Positions 51,017-64,000 of a stretch of 64,000 nt of DNA are shown here, in pieces. The stretch comes from Cristatella mucedo (taxonomy: Eukaryota > Bryozoa > Phylactolaemata > Cristatellidae). A program made the position numbers and the translations under genes. Each line of letters begins with the position of its first letter. Within the stretch, counting starts at the first letter, position 1. The stretch is from NCBI GenBank assembly GCA_009760855.2, contig WPIO01000036.1, positions 421,001 through 485,000 on the forward strand, in the 5' to 3' direction. The notes under the pieces were generated by a model. The model was not told the origin of the DNA. It did no database searches and saw nothing but the letters and a program-made list of their open reading frames with translations.

Positions 51017-51867
51017 AATCGTAAAAGACGGCTCCGAATTCAACGGGTTTTCAAGTCAATAGCAGAACATCGCAGAACAAGCCATGCAGATATTATGAAT
51101 CTCGCGAGAGAATTATTATTCTCAAGTCTGAAAACATTCGAAAAGTATTCAACATTGAAACGTAGATCCTGCGGCATAGGCAGTCAGTCCTCTCCATAAT
51201 TATGCAGCAGCGGCATGTGATAGATAGCATTGTCACTATGCTAATGATTGCCTAACACAGTCCCTTGTCAGGCACGTAGCACGGCTTTGCTGCCGTTACG
51301 TTACTTGTAATCAGACGTCATCGGTATTAATCTGGCAGTCAGAAAAAGTTATTAGCCAGGGTCAGAGCCGAAGTCCATAACCTCAGCAGTTCGAAAGGTA
51401 ACAGCAAGATGAGGTAACGGTAGCAGGTGAAAAATATAAGAGTCTCATGCTGCACTGTGGCCGTAGACCGCTCAGAAAGAACTATCAATTCGCACCTCAA
51501 ATCATTAGTCGAGGACATCAGATACCTAGACCAGACATCTGTACCAGACACCTGAACATTATCAGCAACGGTTTCTATGCCATCCGGTAAAATCCTATTT
51601 TTTTGGCGTCTTAAGCTGTATGACAGAACTCCCAATTTCAACATACGTAGCTTTAGCTAAGGCCTGCACCCGTGCTATAATAGTCACCTTATCACACTTG
51701 AAATCTTCTAAATTGACCCTACTATGTTCAAGCCTACTGCCGTCAATAGAAAACCTAATTTCCAGCCTCGTTCTGGTCTCAGCATTACTCGAAAATGACT
51801 AGTATTTAGCCATGACATTCATATTAGATGATCCTGACCGTTTCTTCAGACTTCGATACAAATAGTA

Positions 51868-53400
51868 ATTTTAATGCTAATAAATTTATTATTGTGCCCT
51901 CAGAGAACTCAATATGGCAATTTAAATTTGCTGCAAAGAAAGCAGGATCAAATGGTTAGTGGGAGCATGCTCAATGACACCAAGCATCATATGGTTAGAA
52001 AAGACACGTACAGAGTCAAGATGCAAATATGGTTAGTGGCAGCATGTAAAGTGCCAGCACGCATAAGCATGCAAAGGACTAATCACATGGATACACTAAA
52101 TGCTGATACATAAGTAATACATAACAATATATCAATATATAATAATATAATAATGCAATTTTAATAAAGTGATACATGGATGCGTTTTTAGTTTCTTATG
52201 AAATGTTAAGTCAGGAGATATCGTGGCGCAAGTTGGTAGTGAGTTCCGGGCTTTGAGAAAAAATTAACAAAATCCACGGTCTCAGAAGGGTTTGGGGTTC
52301 TTACGAGGTATAGGTAAACGGTTAGATTTCGAAAAGCGGGTGGTTCGATGCTTAGCCAGGTTTGGGAATCGATCTGATAAATAGGCTGAAGCCAAAGAAT
52401 ATATGGACCAAAAAGGGAGTAACAGAACCTTGAAGTAAATGCATTGCTTGGTAGTTAGCCACTATGATGTGGCAACTGCGACGCTCACGACAGAGTAGTC
52501 TAGCTGCAGAACTTTTCACAAGCTGTAAGCGACTGGCTGCATAGGCCCGTAGACCAGCAAGATATAAGTTGGAGAAGTCAAGACGTGATGTTACAAATGC
52601 GCGGATCAATTTAGATGTGGTATCCTTGCCAAACAAGCCCACATTTTAGCAATTTTAATGCAGGTGACAGTAAGCAGACTTGACTGTGGAGCTGATCTGG
52701 TCGTCTAATGAAAGGTCGCTTTCGAGCAGAACGCCTAGATTTCGTGCAGATTCAACAGCCGATATTCCTGCAGAGTCGATCGTGACCTTTCAAATTTCTT
52801 AATCACACTTGGTTTGCCAATTACTACCAAGTGTGTTTTACCATCTTTTAATTTAGGAAAATTTGCTACCATTCACGTGCGGTTGTCTTTAATGCATGCA
52901 GCATGCGGGTTGAGAGAATTTGACGTGCTCGAGGACTAGGAGAGATCAAAGCAAATGTACTACTGAGTGTCATCTGAATAGAATTAAAAACCTAGATTTC
53001 CCCTTGTCATTACATTGGAAAGAAGAAGAGCATACATTGTGAAAAGAACGAGATCAAGAACAGAGCCCCGAGATACCTCATACTTCAGAAGTTCCTCGAA
53101 TGATCTTTATCAAAATCACATCCATACTCTGGAGTATCTCACTGAGATCGGACCTGAACCATTGCAGAGCAGTGCTAGTGATGCCCAGATGAGACGGGTG
53201 GCGTTGAAGAAGAACTTGGTGATCGATAGTGTCAAAAGCTTCCAAAAGATTGAGCAAACCGACAAAAGATACTCTACACACGCCTGCATTCCTAAGTCGG
53301 TCGTTATACATCCGAAGCAATGCCCATTCTAAGAAATGATTAGCTCTAGTACCAAACTGAAACTCACTAGCAAGGTTTGAAGTTTCAATAGATGCACGTC
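51868..53400 (-). mobile_element. LINE-A copy, old, long, reversed
   Basis: Tail (TATTATTGTGCCCTCAGAGA), UTR, C-terminal region (SSAARLLCRERRSCH), a degraded YADD region near 52950, then the reverse transcriptase block EAFDTIDHQVLLQR and LQWFRSDLS (53078-53320). Many frameshifts. Confidence 0.85.
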
Positions 53401-56400
53401 TGCTTCCAGGATATCCATACTCTTTACACTAGTAAGCTGAAATGTTATTTACCGCTTATCCTTCAGTAATTCCTCGGAACAGCCATGGCCCGAGCATTTA
53501 ATTGTCATTCGCATAAGAAAAGAACTATGCTTCTCGTCATTTTTCAAATTGCGGTTCAGCATGGCATCAAACTTTTCAAAAGTTCAGCTTAAACATTTTT
53601 ATGAATACCGAAGTTTGGCAGAACAGCTACTTCATCCTTCAAAGATTCGATATCACCACTCGCAACGACTCGATTCGGTTGCCTTTTATCAGCAAGTATG
53701 GCTGCGTTGGCGAGAAACACGAGATCCACCTTTGCAACCGCGTACTCGAAGCACGCCTCCTGCCCGAAATACCGTAGTCGTGTAGGTTTTCCATGTACGT
53801 TTTCCATCGTTTCTCATGTCACCCGCTATGAATTGCGACACTTTGCGAGTTTATTCTACAGATACAGATAATAGCGGCTGCTGCGATGCCGCCTCGTCGA
53901 CCAGCGCTCTGAAGGTGCATAACCATGAATAACAGAAGTTATCGTGACGTCATCGCGTCTCGACTCACCACATACCCTCGTTGCGCTACATGCATAGGGC
54001 ATCCCTTCATTTCCCACCAAAAGCTGGGCGCTCGCCGCTGAGATTCATCTGCTGGCGCTGAGTCAGCCGACCCGTCCCTGCGTTCACTTTTTTGTTACAA
54101 TTGGGCAGTAGCGGATCGGATAAGGGCTTTCTTCATGCACGAGAGCGGCGTAGCCACGTCAATCGCGGCCTCCGCCCAAACCTCCGCCGCCCTATGGAAA
54201 TGCGGCCATGCCTACAGCTCCGCAAGCTTCACTGAAGGCATGCCAGCAGGCGTCCTGATTGATGATAGCTTGGATCTCTGGAGTAAATATGTTCCTTGGA
54301 GGTCCTTGGAGGTCTCTCCTTTTGGAGTGCAAGCGTTGCCTGACCATCCTCCGCCTAGCCAGCGGCTCAAATTGGCGCCTTGCCCGCCATAAGTGTCGGC
54401 TTTCGGCTTCGCCGCCTCGTTTAGCTTAAGCTCACGTTGCCATTGAGTAACTCGGACGCAATATTTGCAGCTAACGTTGCTGCTGTCTTGACTTCGTCTT
54501 CGTTATCGACAACAGTCTCAGTAACGAGCCGGACTTCAATGCGTCTTCGGAGATCTCAGCCTTTCAGTTCGTCACCACTTTGTTCATGGCTACAGGCGAT
54601 TACCCTTCGATTCAGTGATTCCATTCAATTTCAATAGAAGCCACAAACTCTTTCAAAACTAGAAAGCGACTAGTACGCACAGGAGTAGCACACACTGGAG
54701 CCGACCTCCGTGTACCGTTGCACGGGTGACTGCGACTGTGACTTGTTAGGAACGCTCCTAGCTGCGGCTCGGCTGGCTCTAAAAAAAATCTGCCTCAAAG
54801 CTAGTCACACTGTCTGCTACCGTATGCTGGACAATTGCCAAGAAGAGCTCCCTGTGTGGTTCGGTTCGCTCATCAGAGAGCCAGCCGATGAACAACGCCA
54901 ACGGTTTATTGTACAAGGCACGGAGCAGCAAGACGCACGACTGCCTTCGCCCCTTCTCACACTAGAGTCCCCTTCCACTCCTCCAGTCCCCCGGGTGACC
55001 CCGATGATTCATCGAGGACCACAACTGTGCAGCGGCCGACCCTGATGGTGAATCCACCATCTGGCCACCAGCGGTTACCGGCCTGTGTCCATGCCACATC
55101 ACAGGCTCATTAGAGGAGCCGGCATACACTCAAACTACACTCTGTGTGCACGGTGTCCATTTGATAGCAAGACTTGATTCAAATTGACTAGATTCGGCGA
55201 CCGTGCAGTGGGTGGCGTCTCACGCGGTTAGCTGACATCGTCGGCCGACTTCTGAACAAAGGTTGCCGCATTGCATTCCATTCACCAAGTTTCTAAGTCA
55301 GTGAAATGGTCGAGGGAAGTAGGAACCGATATATTAGGGTGCAAAGAATAAGGGGCTTCCGCGCGAGTCGGCTAGCATGTTTGGCGGAGTCACGGCAATG
55401 TTGAATCGTCGACATAGGCAATCCGTCTTCTCTGTCGCCATAAAAGAGTCGAATGCAAGACATTGCCAAATCAGTGCAGTGCGCATCGTTGATGGAGACC
55501 AAGGTCAATAAACAAGAGTAGGCCACCATCGAGTTAGTAGTAGCGCAGACTCCATCAGCTGTAGGATTTCAGAAAAGCAATGCAGCTTGTCCAGCACCTG
55601 ACCAGCAGTCCACAATCGCACACGTTAGGTCAATAGCAGTCTGAAAGCAAGTCACAACCTTCACGCGACGGTGGCGAAGTGACAGTAACTGGCAAAGTAA
55701 GAACAACAAGAAAGTATTTAGCTCCTCAAACGCTCAGTCACTGCAAAGGCTCCATATTCCAGCGCGTTTCCAGCCACCGTTTTAATGTTCTCGTGTAAAA
55801 TCACAAACTCTGTCTTCCAAAACCACACATACAGTCGTCTCTCGCCACTTTGCGCTTCGACTTTCGCGGCTTCACTCGAGCGGGCTTTTCAAATACACGC
55901 ATACTTAATAAAAACTTGATCGAGATAGTCCGAGTCAATTTAACACCCCCTGTATTACAGTTAAAATTAACATTACTGTACGTAGAGACTGTAGGCCAAC
56001 GTACTCGAGCGCCAATCTTTGAATTCCAGATGCAGCCGCTTGACCACTCCTTTTGAGCAAGAAATTTGTTCCAAAACATCATGTGTGGTGAAACAAAGCC
56101 AATCGGAGTGTGCTGTTCACTGATTGGCCATTCCATCCTCTTCCTAAAATGGTCCCCGACTCGCTAAGCCTCGCAAGCAAGCTCGTTCCTCTCATACACG
56201 CTTCTACAACGCCTGCACATTGGAAGCACCTTTGCTCTTATAAGTGCTTGCGATTTCTGAGAACTTTTATGTAAGTCCCACGATGGCTCCTAATTGGGCC
56301 GCTTCTCCTAAGCCTTCTGATGATTAAACTAAGCATTTGTGTGTGCAATTAAATGCGCAATAATAATGACACAATAGTGCGCTATTTATATCGTCTAATA

Positions 56401-56885
56401 TTTTATTTCTATTATTTTGTCAAATATATAGGGTATCACGAGTGTAATGTTAACTAAAAAGGTGTCTTCATGTCCGGAGAGCTCTACTATTGTTAAAACC
56501 GTATTTAGGGGGTAATGAGCAAGTTTTTTTTGCTGCAACTGCACACATGTTTGATTTATAAATAAAGAATTCTACTTCGCGGTAACTCACTTATCGTGGT
56601 AGAGTCTGGAACCAATTAACCCCGATAAACGAGGGACGCCTGTTCTGGGTGTTCTGATACCTCACGCGAGGCGCTTCAACCTCGGCCGTGACCTGTGTTA
56701 CAGGGCTAGGCATTTCCTTATCTTTATGTGTTTCTCTAAACGCTGCAGCCGATCCTTGCCAATTACTCTTTTTGCCACGCACGTAGCGCTCGTAGCGATA
56801 CTAGGTCGGCCGACGCTCGAGACATATGAGCCCGATGGCGGTAACCCGGTGTACCATGAAAACACGGATGCGGACGGACAGCGAT
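53401..56885. other. Unassigned region with weak coding-like frames
   Basis: No repeats recognised. On minus, about 54430-54561, a frame reads RRRIEVRLVTETVVDNEDEV and then TLAANIASELLNGNVSLS before a stop. Minus 54195-54425 reads RNIFTPEIQAIINQDACWHA. On plus, 54710-55045 shows LLGTLLAAARLALKKICLKA. Composition is protein-like but none is recognised and all are short. Confidence 0.3.
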
Positions 56886-56887
56886 AA

Positions 56888-56935
56888 CTACCTGAATGAA
56901 AGCAGCCGCCTTACCTAGCGTTCCATCACGGAAAA
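56888..56935 (-). mobile_element. SINE-1 head only, reversed
   Basis: Reverse strand GATGGAACGCTAGGTAAGGC matches the SINE-1 box A region; nothing else of the element follows. Confidence 0.5.
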
Positions 56936-56967
56936 ATTAAAAGCAGTTCCAGAGTAACAATACCATC

Positions 56968-58102
56968 AGCAAAATGCATTACCAAGCACAATCTAGGCTT
57001 TCACTTCTATGCGGATGACACTCAGTGTGTACCTTTGCTTTAATCCCTCCCAGCCTTCGAGCACTTCAAATTCTCTCAACTCACTTGCTGCATACATTGA
57101 TGACATCCGTACATGGATGGCAGCAAATTTTCTAAAACTAAACGATGATAGAACTAACTTACTAGTTATGAGCAAACCCAGTGTGATTCAGAGATTGGAA
57201 GGGCTGACTCTCAAAATTGGTTCTGCCAGCATACCTCCAGTTGAATCAGCTCGAAATCTAGGTGTCATATTCAAAAGCGAACTCTCGTTAGACGACCATT
57301 CAGCACCACAGTCAAATCTCCCTATTTTCAGCTTCATAACATTGCTAAAATTCGGGCTTGTTTAAATAAGCATAAAACGTACAAGTTGGTCCATGCATTC
57401 GTGACATCCCGTCTCGACGTCTGCAACTCACTGCTCGCTGGCCTACGAGCATGTGCGATCAGGCGATTGCAGCAGATGCAAAACTCGGCAGCTAGGCTTT
57501 TCTGTCGTGAGCCTCACAGTTGCCACATTACTCCACTTCTCGCCGAACTGCACTGGCTACCAGTCAAGCAACGGATTGACTTCAAGGTTTTGTCGCTCAC
57601 TTTGAGGTGCCTTCATTCCATGGCTCCAGCCTAACTGTCAGACATACTACCCCATTAGGCAAAGCATCGTGCCACCCGCTTTACGGAGTCCAACCGTCTA
57701 GTAACACATCGTACAAACCTTAAATCCATTGGAGATATGCATTTAGTTCGTATACTCCCAAAGCCTGGAACTCCATTCCGACCTGCGTCAAAAAATCCCC
57801 TGACCTTACCACATTTGAACGGAACTTTATCACAAACCTATTTATGACAGCATTTAGTGTGTCCCCGTGATTCGTCCTTGATGTGCTTATGCGTGCTGAC
57901 ATTGTGTATGCTGCCACTAACAAACCACGTTTGCATTCAGAACCTGTGCATGTCACCCCTAACAATGTTATTCATTTTGTTTGTTTTTCAAGCAAAATTT
58001 TACTTACCATTCAATTAAATTTCACTTTGCAGCAAATGTAAAGCGCCTGGAATGAGCATAAGTTATCTGAGGGGGCTTTATCACATGCATTATTATTATT
58101 AT
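56968..58102 (+). mobile_element. LINE-A copy, 5'-truncated
   Basis: Starts just before the YADD box (frameshifted: FHFYADDTQ, then VYLCFNPSQPSSTS). It keeps FLKLNDDRTNLLVMSKPSV, IPPVESARNLGVIFKSEL, HAFVTSRLDVCNSLLAGL and LAELHWLPVKQRIDFKVLSL, then UTR, hairpin AAAGCGCCTGGAATGAG..GGGGGCTTTAT and (ATT)n. Confidence 0.92.
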
Positions 58103-61100
58103 GTATCAAAGGCAGAATACAGGCAACGAAAGTTCGAACCACTGTAAGTGGCTTAGAAACAACGACGAGATTCTTAGCGTGTCTGTATTGAGTTTCTTTC
58201 AATCCGCCCAAGAGCGCTGACAGATTAATCAACTCGAGAAAGTCAAATCGACATTAGCCCGGCGGACAATTCTAACACAAATTCGTTTAAGCCGCTACGA
58301 ACGAAGGCGTTGTACGCCAAGAAGTAGCCAGTGTCAATGAAAAAGCGTTGCATAAAGCTTAGAAAAGCCAGCTACAGCGTGAAAGCCTCACACACGGAAT
58401 AGCGCACACAAGTGCACGGAAAGAAGCTGCGGGCCACAGGTCAGTAGTGCCGCTGGTTTTTCAACTGAACCACACCGCGCTCCGGTGAGCGAAGTAAGCG
58501 CGGCCGAATAAAATCCGAATCTCACGGTACAGACGAATAGCTTAGCGAAACGGGTGCATCTTTGTATAAACCGTAATCATGCAAATTCGTTGCATTTGCG
58601 GCTAGTAGCAAGAAGCGCGTTTCCATTTTTTGGCGCGAACGGCCGGCGGCGCCATCACCAAAAGTGTACTCGTCTAAGCCTGGGACCATGTAGTCTTTAC
58701 CGTCTCGTTTCACAAACCGCTACAAGCTTCGAGCATTGTCACAGGCTGAGTTGGAGTACACACGTGTCACTATGCTCACCTTCAGTGCCACAGCGAACGA
58801 TTAAAAGCTTTCGCGGCGGTCAGCCGGTCCCCGGTTAATGCCGGCGTCGATTGCACGGAGCTCCGCTACCGCTATGCCAGCACAAAATGCAACTCCTTAC
58901 AGTCCTTCCAAGCTTACGCTGCACTGCAAATGTATTATAATGCACAAAAGTAACAAATACTTCGGTCTGCCCACAACAGTAAGCGGTAGACGGAGGGCAG
59001 GCTGACCCTGAACCGGACGTAAAAAGTAATGCTCGTGGTTCTTCGTGCCACCTAAAAGTAACTTTAAAGGCTCCGTAGTGCTGCAAATAGAGACAATATT
59101 TCACTATCATAATTCATTTGGTTCACATTGCGTTGAAACTTCAACGTAAAGAGATTGAGGCTAAGATGACCTGTGTGCTACGTTACCACAGTGCACATCC
59201 GGCCGTAGCTAGGTATTGAGCCCAGCCGAAGTTGCTCCTTCTCGACTTCGGATTTGTGAAGCTTCCACTGATACCTGGTTTCCAGTTTTGCAATGGACAC
59301 TTGCGCGGAGGTCAATCTTGCTTTAAAAGAGGGTTTTTTCCTCATTGTAAGTAAAGTTCTAGCGAGCCGGCGTTTTAGTTCGGGTTCGCAAAGCGATAGG
59401 AACAGCTATCAGGGAAGTGCCGCACAGCCTTAATCTGAGCAGCTAGCAGCAAAATACTGTGCAACCTTGTTCTTAGCACCTGGCACACACTGTTGTGTAT
59501 CCTTGACGACCGGACAGTGCGTGTAAGGGCCCTGGCGTGAAGATTTGGATGAAGAGTTTCAACTCATGTGCCAGATTCGCATAAAACAATGAAAACATGA
59601 GGTTTTTCTCTGCTAATTTTCGCCGCAGCATAGCTCTATCGACGACCTCATGCATAGCCATTGCAGGGAGGCTCGGAGTCGTAGCGGCTTCTAGCTGACC
59701 GGCGACGCACCTGACGAGGTAAGCAACTTAGACATTTACGAAGCCACACAGCTCCAAGCAAAACTACAAGTTCGCCGTAAGCTTTGAATGAATCAAGCAA
59801 TAATGTGGGCAACTGAACGTTTCATATTGTAGCATAGTCTCCGGTGTATTTGCTGACTTCAATTGAAATGGTTGGCACCCTACGCCCAGGGAAACTTTGT
59901 CAGTGCTTTTCCGTTCGTCCGCAAAGCGTGATCACTTCACCACGTTCTCAAATCTCGGCAGCCCACTAAGCCAATTCTGTGATGGTGTTGAACGGTACGA
60001 TGGTACCTGCAAGTTCAACGTTTATATATCTAGTTTTCCAAAACATCTTATAAGATGAAGAAATCATCCCATTTTATGCGAAAGTTGAAATCCACATACT
60101 CGTATTCCTCTGAAATGATGACCGAAGCTTCGAACTTAATTTCTCGGGATTTTGACTGGCACCTTCACCTGGAATATTCGGCCTAATCTAGCCTCCGACT
60201 GGAGAGCAGGATAGCTGCAGGTGTGACCAAGTGTGTCACGAATATTTGCTGCATCAATAGTGCGATTGCACTACCAGCTATCTAGCTACTGCCAGCTCAG
60301 CACGTTTCCCTGGGTGCTTTAAAACTAGGCTTACGATTGTAAAACGTATACCGTAAATTATGCTGCCACTGCTCCTGCTGTGAACATAACGTATTAAGAC
60401 CAAAGACCTGTTCGTATACTAGCACTGACCGCCGCAGCCGGCTTTTAAGCACAAGTTTAGAAAAGACCTCGATGAACAGGTCTCAAAAAAGCAGTCGTAG
60501 AAGCACAGCACCAAGCTGCCCCTTCAAAGCAACACATTCCAGCCAGATGCCACCGACAGCTCCGATTAAATCAATATAACGAAGTGTGATTGTAAACAAG
60601 AACATTGCTCGAAAGATTTTGGCTTATTTTATTCAGGCGTCATTTAGACTGATGTTCAGCTACTGATAACACGTAGATGCTTATTCCATAAAACATTTAT
60701 TTACAGATTCCACAGGACAATTAAAGAAGCATCTACAAGGTGTGACACACCCGCCAAGCATGGAACAATGTGATTCACAAATGCTTCAACAGCAGACAGC
60801 CGAGAAAATTTCACTTGGTCATCACCGTCTGCGGACACAGGCAGCACTGTTCAATTCCAGGTATGAATTCGGCTCAGGAGTCACGCAAATCGGCATTCCA
60901 CCGAGAGCAGTAGTACACGTTCCCCAGACACGGTCCTGGAAAGAATAACAATGGATCGTGACGTTGATTTATACTAGAGCGTTCAAAGGCAGCCCTGCCG
61001 AAATATTTACTTGGTCCCTTACCGATTTTCTGTAACCGAAGGTGCATGGACGTGGCGACGAGCTCGTTGTACTATTCCCAGTCACCTGAAAGGCACGGAC

Positions 61101-62635
61101 GGATATCTAGCCTTGGATTGCCTAGGCATCACAGCATCACTCAACAGCCACAGTTTCCACCAACGCTCACCGTAATGGGACAATCTCGAGTAGAAACTAC
61201 GCTGAGCGTGTCCGTTCCATTGATTAGTCCTCGACAGATGGGGACAGCTTCGTTTAGTACGCCTTGGCAACTGCCGCTCACTGTTAGCTGTTTGCAAAGG
61301 AGCAATAAAGAGTTCAAGTGCGCCGATTCAAAAGCTATACGATATCAATTGAAGGGAGTTGCGCGCGTTGACAGCTATTCCACTAGGATTCTTACGTAAT
61401 TAGTTATCCAAAATGAGCAGCTCCTAGCGCTCCTTGCTTCTCGGCCGCCGCCATCATGGCCGCCGTCAGGTAAGCGATTCGTTTCGTGCTGACCCTGCAA
61501 ATGCCACTGCACCAAATGAATGCTGCTTTTGCGAATACTGCCATCCGAGAGAATCAATTTGGCTACGGCGATTGTTAGAAAATACGCCCTTAATTTCCGA
61601 AAAGTGCGTGAAAAGGCACGAGCTAAGCACCGCAGCTGATGACTGCTTACCCCTTCTGAGATATCCAGCGGCAACGTCTGGCTCAAAGCCGCCCATAGTA
61701 GAAGCAACGAGACCACTCGTACATTCATCGGAGAAGCGGCCATCATCTGTAATTAAAGTTCACTCCGTCTTACCGTACCATCAAGCAAATTAGCCTGTTG
61801 CCTCCTCAATTTCGACGCCTATGTCTAAAACCACCTTTCACCACTGTACATGTGTCCCACATTCAACAGTATGATGCAAAGGCTGAAGCACAGCGTCACA
61901 GCCAGAAAGCCACGCACGACGAGTCTTACGGTTTGCAAAATCAGCAGCGACAAGACAAGCGAAGGCCACGTAGTCTGCAAAGGTGAAGATGCAGCCAGCC
62001 TTTGTCGAACACCAATTTATAGCCGTTAGTATCCATGGAGGTTGAATGGGCCGTTACGCTTCTTGGACCTGTATGGATGCTGCAATGTGAGCTTAGCGCT
62101 AAGCTGCATATGCCGCACAGTAACAGCGCCGACGCGAGCAGGCGTCGAAGCACAAGCACAATAACTAGTTTTGACAGTGTTACAAAGGCCCTGTAGCGAC
62201 AGTGGCTAGTGAAGTGCAATCCATGGTTACAAAAACGCAGCGCGCCTCGCGACGCTACGCCCCTCACAAGCACCGCTCACACCAGTCGTACTATAGACTA
62301 GAAGCGATGTTGACGACGACCCATTCTTGTCGCACGAAACGATGGCATGCAGGCGGTAGCAGAGCGCCCACTGTAAGCAAGAGCGCAAACTCTTTGATAT
62401 TGCAAACACATGTCATTCCATAAGACCAGTCTATCCCATGCAGCAGAGACGCGAGAGCACAGCACAAATCAAACATAACTGCTGCAAACCCGCTCAAACG
62501 GTCAGAGAGATGGGGTTCTTTGTGACAAATGATGCTGATCTGCAGGCGCTAGACGTTTACAAACTCGCAAGAAGTACTGTCAAGTTCACACCTCAAAAGA
62601 AATGCTCACTGGTGCCCCTCGGTCTCAACCCAGGT
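58103..62635. other. Unassigned region
   Basis: 4.5 kb without recognised repeats. Plus frames at 60742-60948, 61046-61399, 61434-61793 and 61798-61986 are close together, and minus frames overlap them. I recognise no domain. A decayed gene or an old transposon is possible. Confidence 0.35.
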
Positions 62636-62637
62636 GT

Positions 62638-62772
62638 AAGCTGGTCGCCCTTCACGACCCAGGTCATGACTTCGAGTCCTGGGACGTGACGACGAGCACT
62701 CCTTCAATGCCCACAACAAGGTAGGATAGCTGTACAGGCTCTTCGGTCGATATGAAAACGAGGACGCTAATT
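62638..62772 (+). mobile_element. SINE-1 copy, diverged
   Basis: CTTCACGACCCAGGTCATGA and TTCGAGTCCTGG (box B), then AGGCTCTTCGGTCGATATGA and AACGAGGACGCTAATTCC end. Confidence 0.55.
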
Positions 62773-62884
62773 CCGCCAACTATTTTCTTACTGAGTCGTC
62801 GATGCCACGCTAACACACGCAGGGACACCTATGCAACTTACGTATGCAATAAAGCTCGGTAGGAATCAACAGAGCTATAGACGA

Positions 62885-63015
62885 AATGTAAAAATGTTTA
62901 GTTCGCTCGGACAACTTAATCTCTATTCAGGCGCTTCACACTTGCAACCGAGATTAGGCCCGCGACTTCGGTCGTCTAATACACTCGCCTTCACCTCGGT
63001 CGCTACAGGCGATTG
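62885..63015 (-). mobile_element. SINE-2-like element, reversed
   Basis: Reverse strand: GTGAAGCGCCTGAATAGAGA and TTAAGTTGTCC of the LINE-A-type tail, preceded by a diverged tRNA-like part (TGGATAAGGCAATCGCCTGT). Confidence 0.5.
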
Positions 63016-63083
63016 CCTTATCCATGGGACGAACTTTCGTGTCGCCATTAACCATGAACTATGGCACGTTGAGTGCATGCCGA

Positions 63084-63220
63084 GCTGGTTTGGTCCAGGG
63101 GTTAAGGTGCTCGGCCCGACCAAGGTCTGTCTGAGGTCGCACGCTCGAGCCCTGATGCATATGTGCATATATGCATATATTCAGTTCTCTTGGGGCGCTA
63201 TAGAAAGGAAATATATATAT
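63084..63220 (+). mobile_element. SINE-2 copy
   Basis: GGTTTGGTCCAGGGGTTAAG head, CGCTCGAGCCCTG in place of box B, a GCATATATGCATATA stretch, then TCAGTTCTCTTGGGGCGCTA end. The window then closes with 780 bp without recognised features. Confidence 0.65.
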
Positions 63221-64000
63221 AACAATTATAATCACGAGCCGCTATCAATCTCAAACACTGCTAACCTCAAAGCACATCGGTATAGACATGTTTCACTGCT
63301 GCTTGCTTAGCTTAAATTAGGGCCGTTCTGCATCAGGCTTTTAATCAAAACCAACCGCCTCGAGCTCTAGGAGGTTTCGACACTCGACTTCGCCACCTCG
63401 TCTGGGTCCGAATTCAGTAACTAACATCGAGCTACGGAAGCCTTCTTCGCAGGCGTCCCTTTCGTTCGTTCATTCTTTATATTCCTAGAAAAAACTGATG
63501 TGGCTGTATAGCGTCTTCTGAAGCACAGGCTTTTCATGCGTTCGCATCATCAGCACATCACTTGGCTTAAGGTGGTCTGTCTTGACCTGCAGCTAGTTCT
63601 CAATTTATACCTGAAGAGAATTCAAATTAAAGCATGTTTCGGAAACACAGCTGAAATAGCCGCAGACCTTCTGTGCAGCTGCACGTAAGACTGCCAATTC
63701 GATTTATTTCCATCGTTGCTGGCCTGGCCTCATCTAGGCAGTCTCGTTAGCACTAAAGTCACTCATTTGATCTACGCCTTATGTTAGTCATCCAACATAC
63801 CTTCCTTGAGCTTGTACGCACAGACAGACTTGCAAGATCGACTGAACAGTATAGTTACTAAAATTCGAACATTTTAATGCCTACGCTATTACTATATGCT
63901 GCTGATTCAGCAGCGTTAGAATAGTTCTAACCGCACGAACGTCAATGACATGCCTGCCCGAGCGAAGAATGTCACTGCGTTCACCAAGTGTCCAAGTTAG

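Noticed and set aside
60690-61986. Run of plus-strand frames as an LTR retrotransposon
   Set aside because: I could not find protease, reverse transcriptase or integrase motifs or long terminal repeats; left unassigned.

Overview
The window is animal nuclear DNA: low gene density, GT-AG introns, many 5'-truncated non-LTR retrotransposons, tRNA-derived SINEs and microsatellites. Nothing looks bacterial: there are no operons, CRISPR arrays or ribosome binding sites. The sequence does not show which animal it is; a non-vertebrate metazoan is an inference from the divergent MED16 and the retrotransposon mix.

One host gene can be reconstructed with confidence: a nine-exon, plus-strand gene for Mediator subunit 16 (MED16, tail module) from about 5393 to 20757. 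Joined exons give a 2733-nt reading frame (910 residues plus stop), close to the roughly 880 residues of vertebrate MED16. All splice phases agree, and each exon shows blocks that I recognise, from memory rather than by alignment, as MED16. Exons 1-2 lie at 5.4-5.8 kb, small exons 3 and 4 at 11.3 and 12.4 kb, a 1-kb exon 5 at 16.2 kb, and exons 6-9 at 18.3-20.8 kb. Introns 2, 3, 4 and 6 hold retroelements.

The rest, 1-5.3 kb and 20.8-64 kb, is mainly a retrotransposon graveyard. LINE-A is a CR1/L2-like element with a (TTA)n tail and a conserved 3' hairpin. LINE-B is a second CR1-like element with (ACATT)n, (ACAT)n or (AC)n tails. SINE-1 is tRNA-derived and ends in an AAAGAGGCTG-type 3' region. 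SINE-2 is tRNA-derived and ends in a LINE-A-like hairpin, which suggests it uses LINE-A machinery. A small fold-back element lies at 4372-4581. LINE-A copies at 22.0-23.1, 29.8-33.4, 39.3-40.0, 48.6-50.0, 51.9-53.4 and 57.0-58.1 kb account for most long open frames outside MED16.

Between these are stretches where I recognise no gene. A few hold weak coding-like or promoter-like signals: a possible minus-strand exon at 27911-28054, a CpG-rich block at 33.5-33.95 kb, and open frames at 46.7-47.0 and 54.1-55.0 kb. They are listed at low confidence. The best leads for something new are the shared LINE/SINE 3' hairpin, the common 5' breakpoint of two young LINE-B copies, and the fold-back element; I saw no new multi-gene system.
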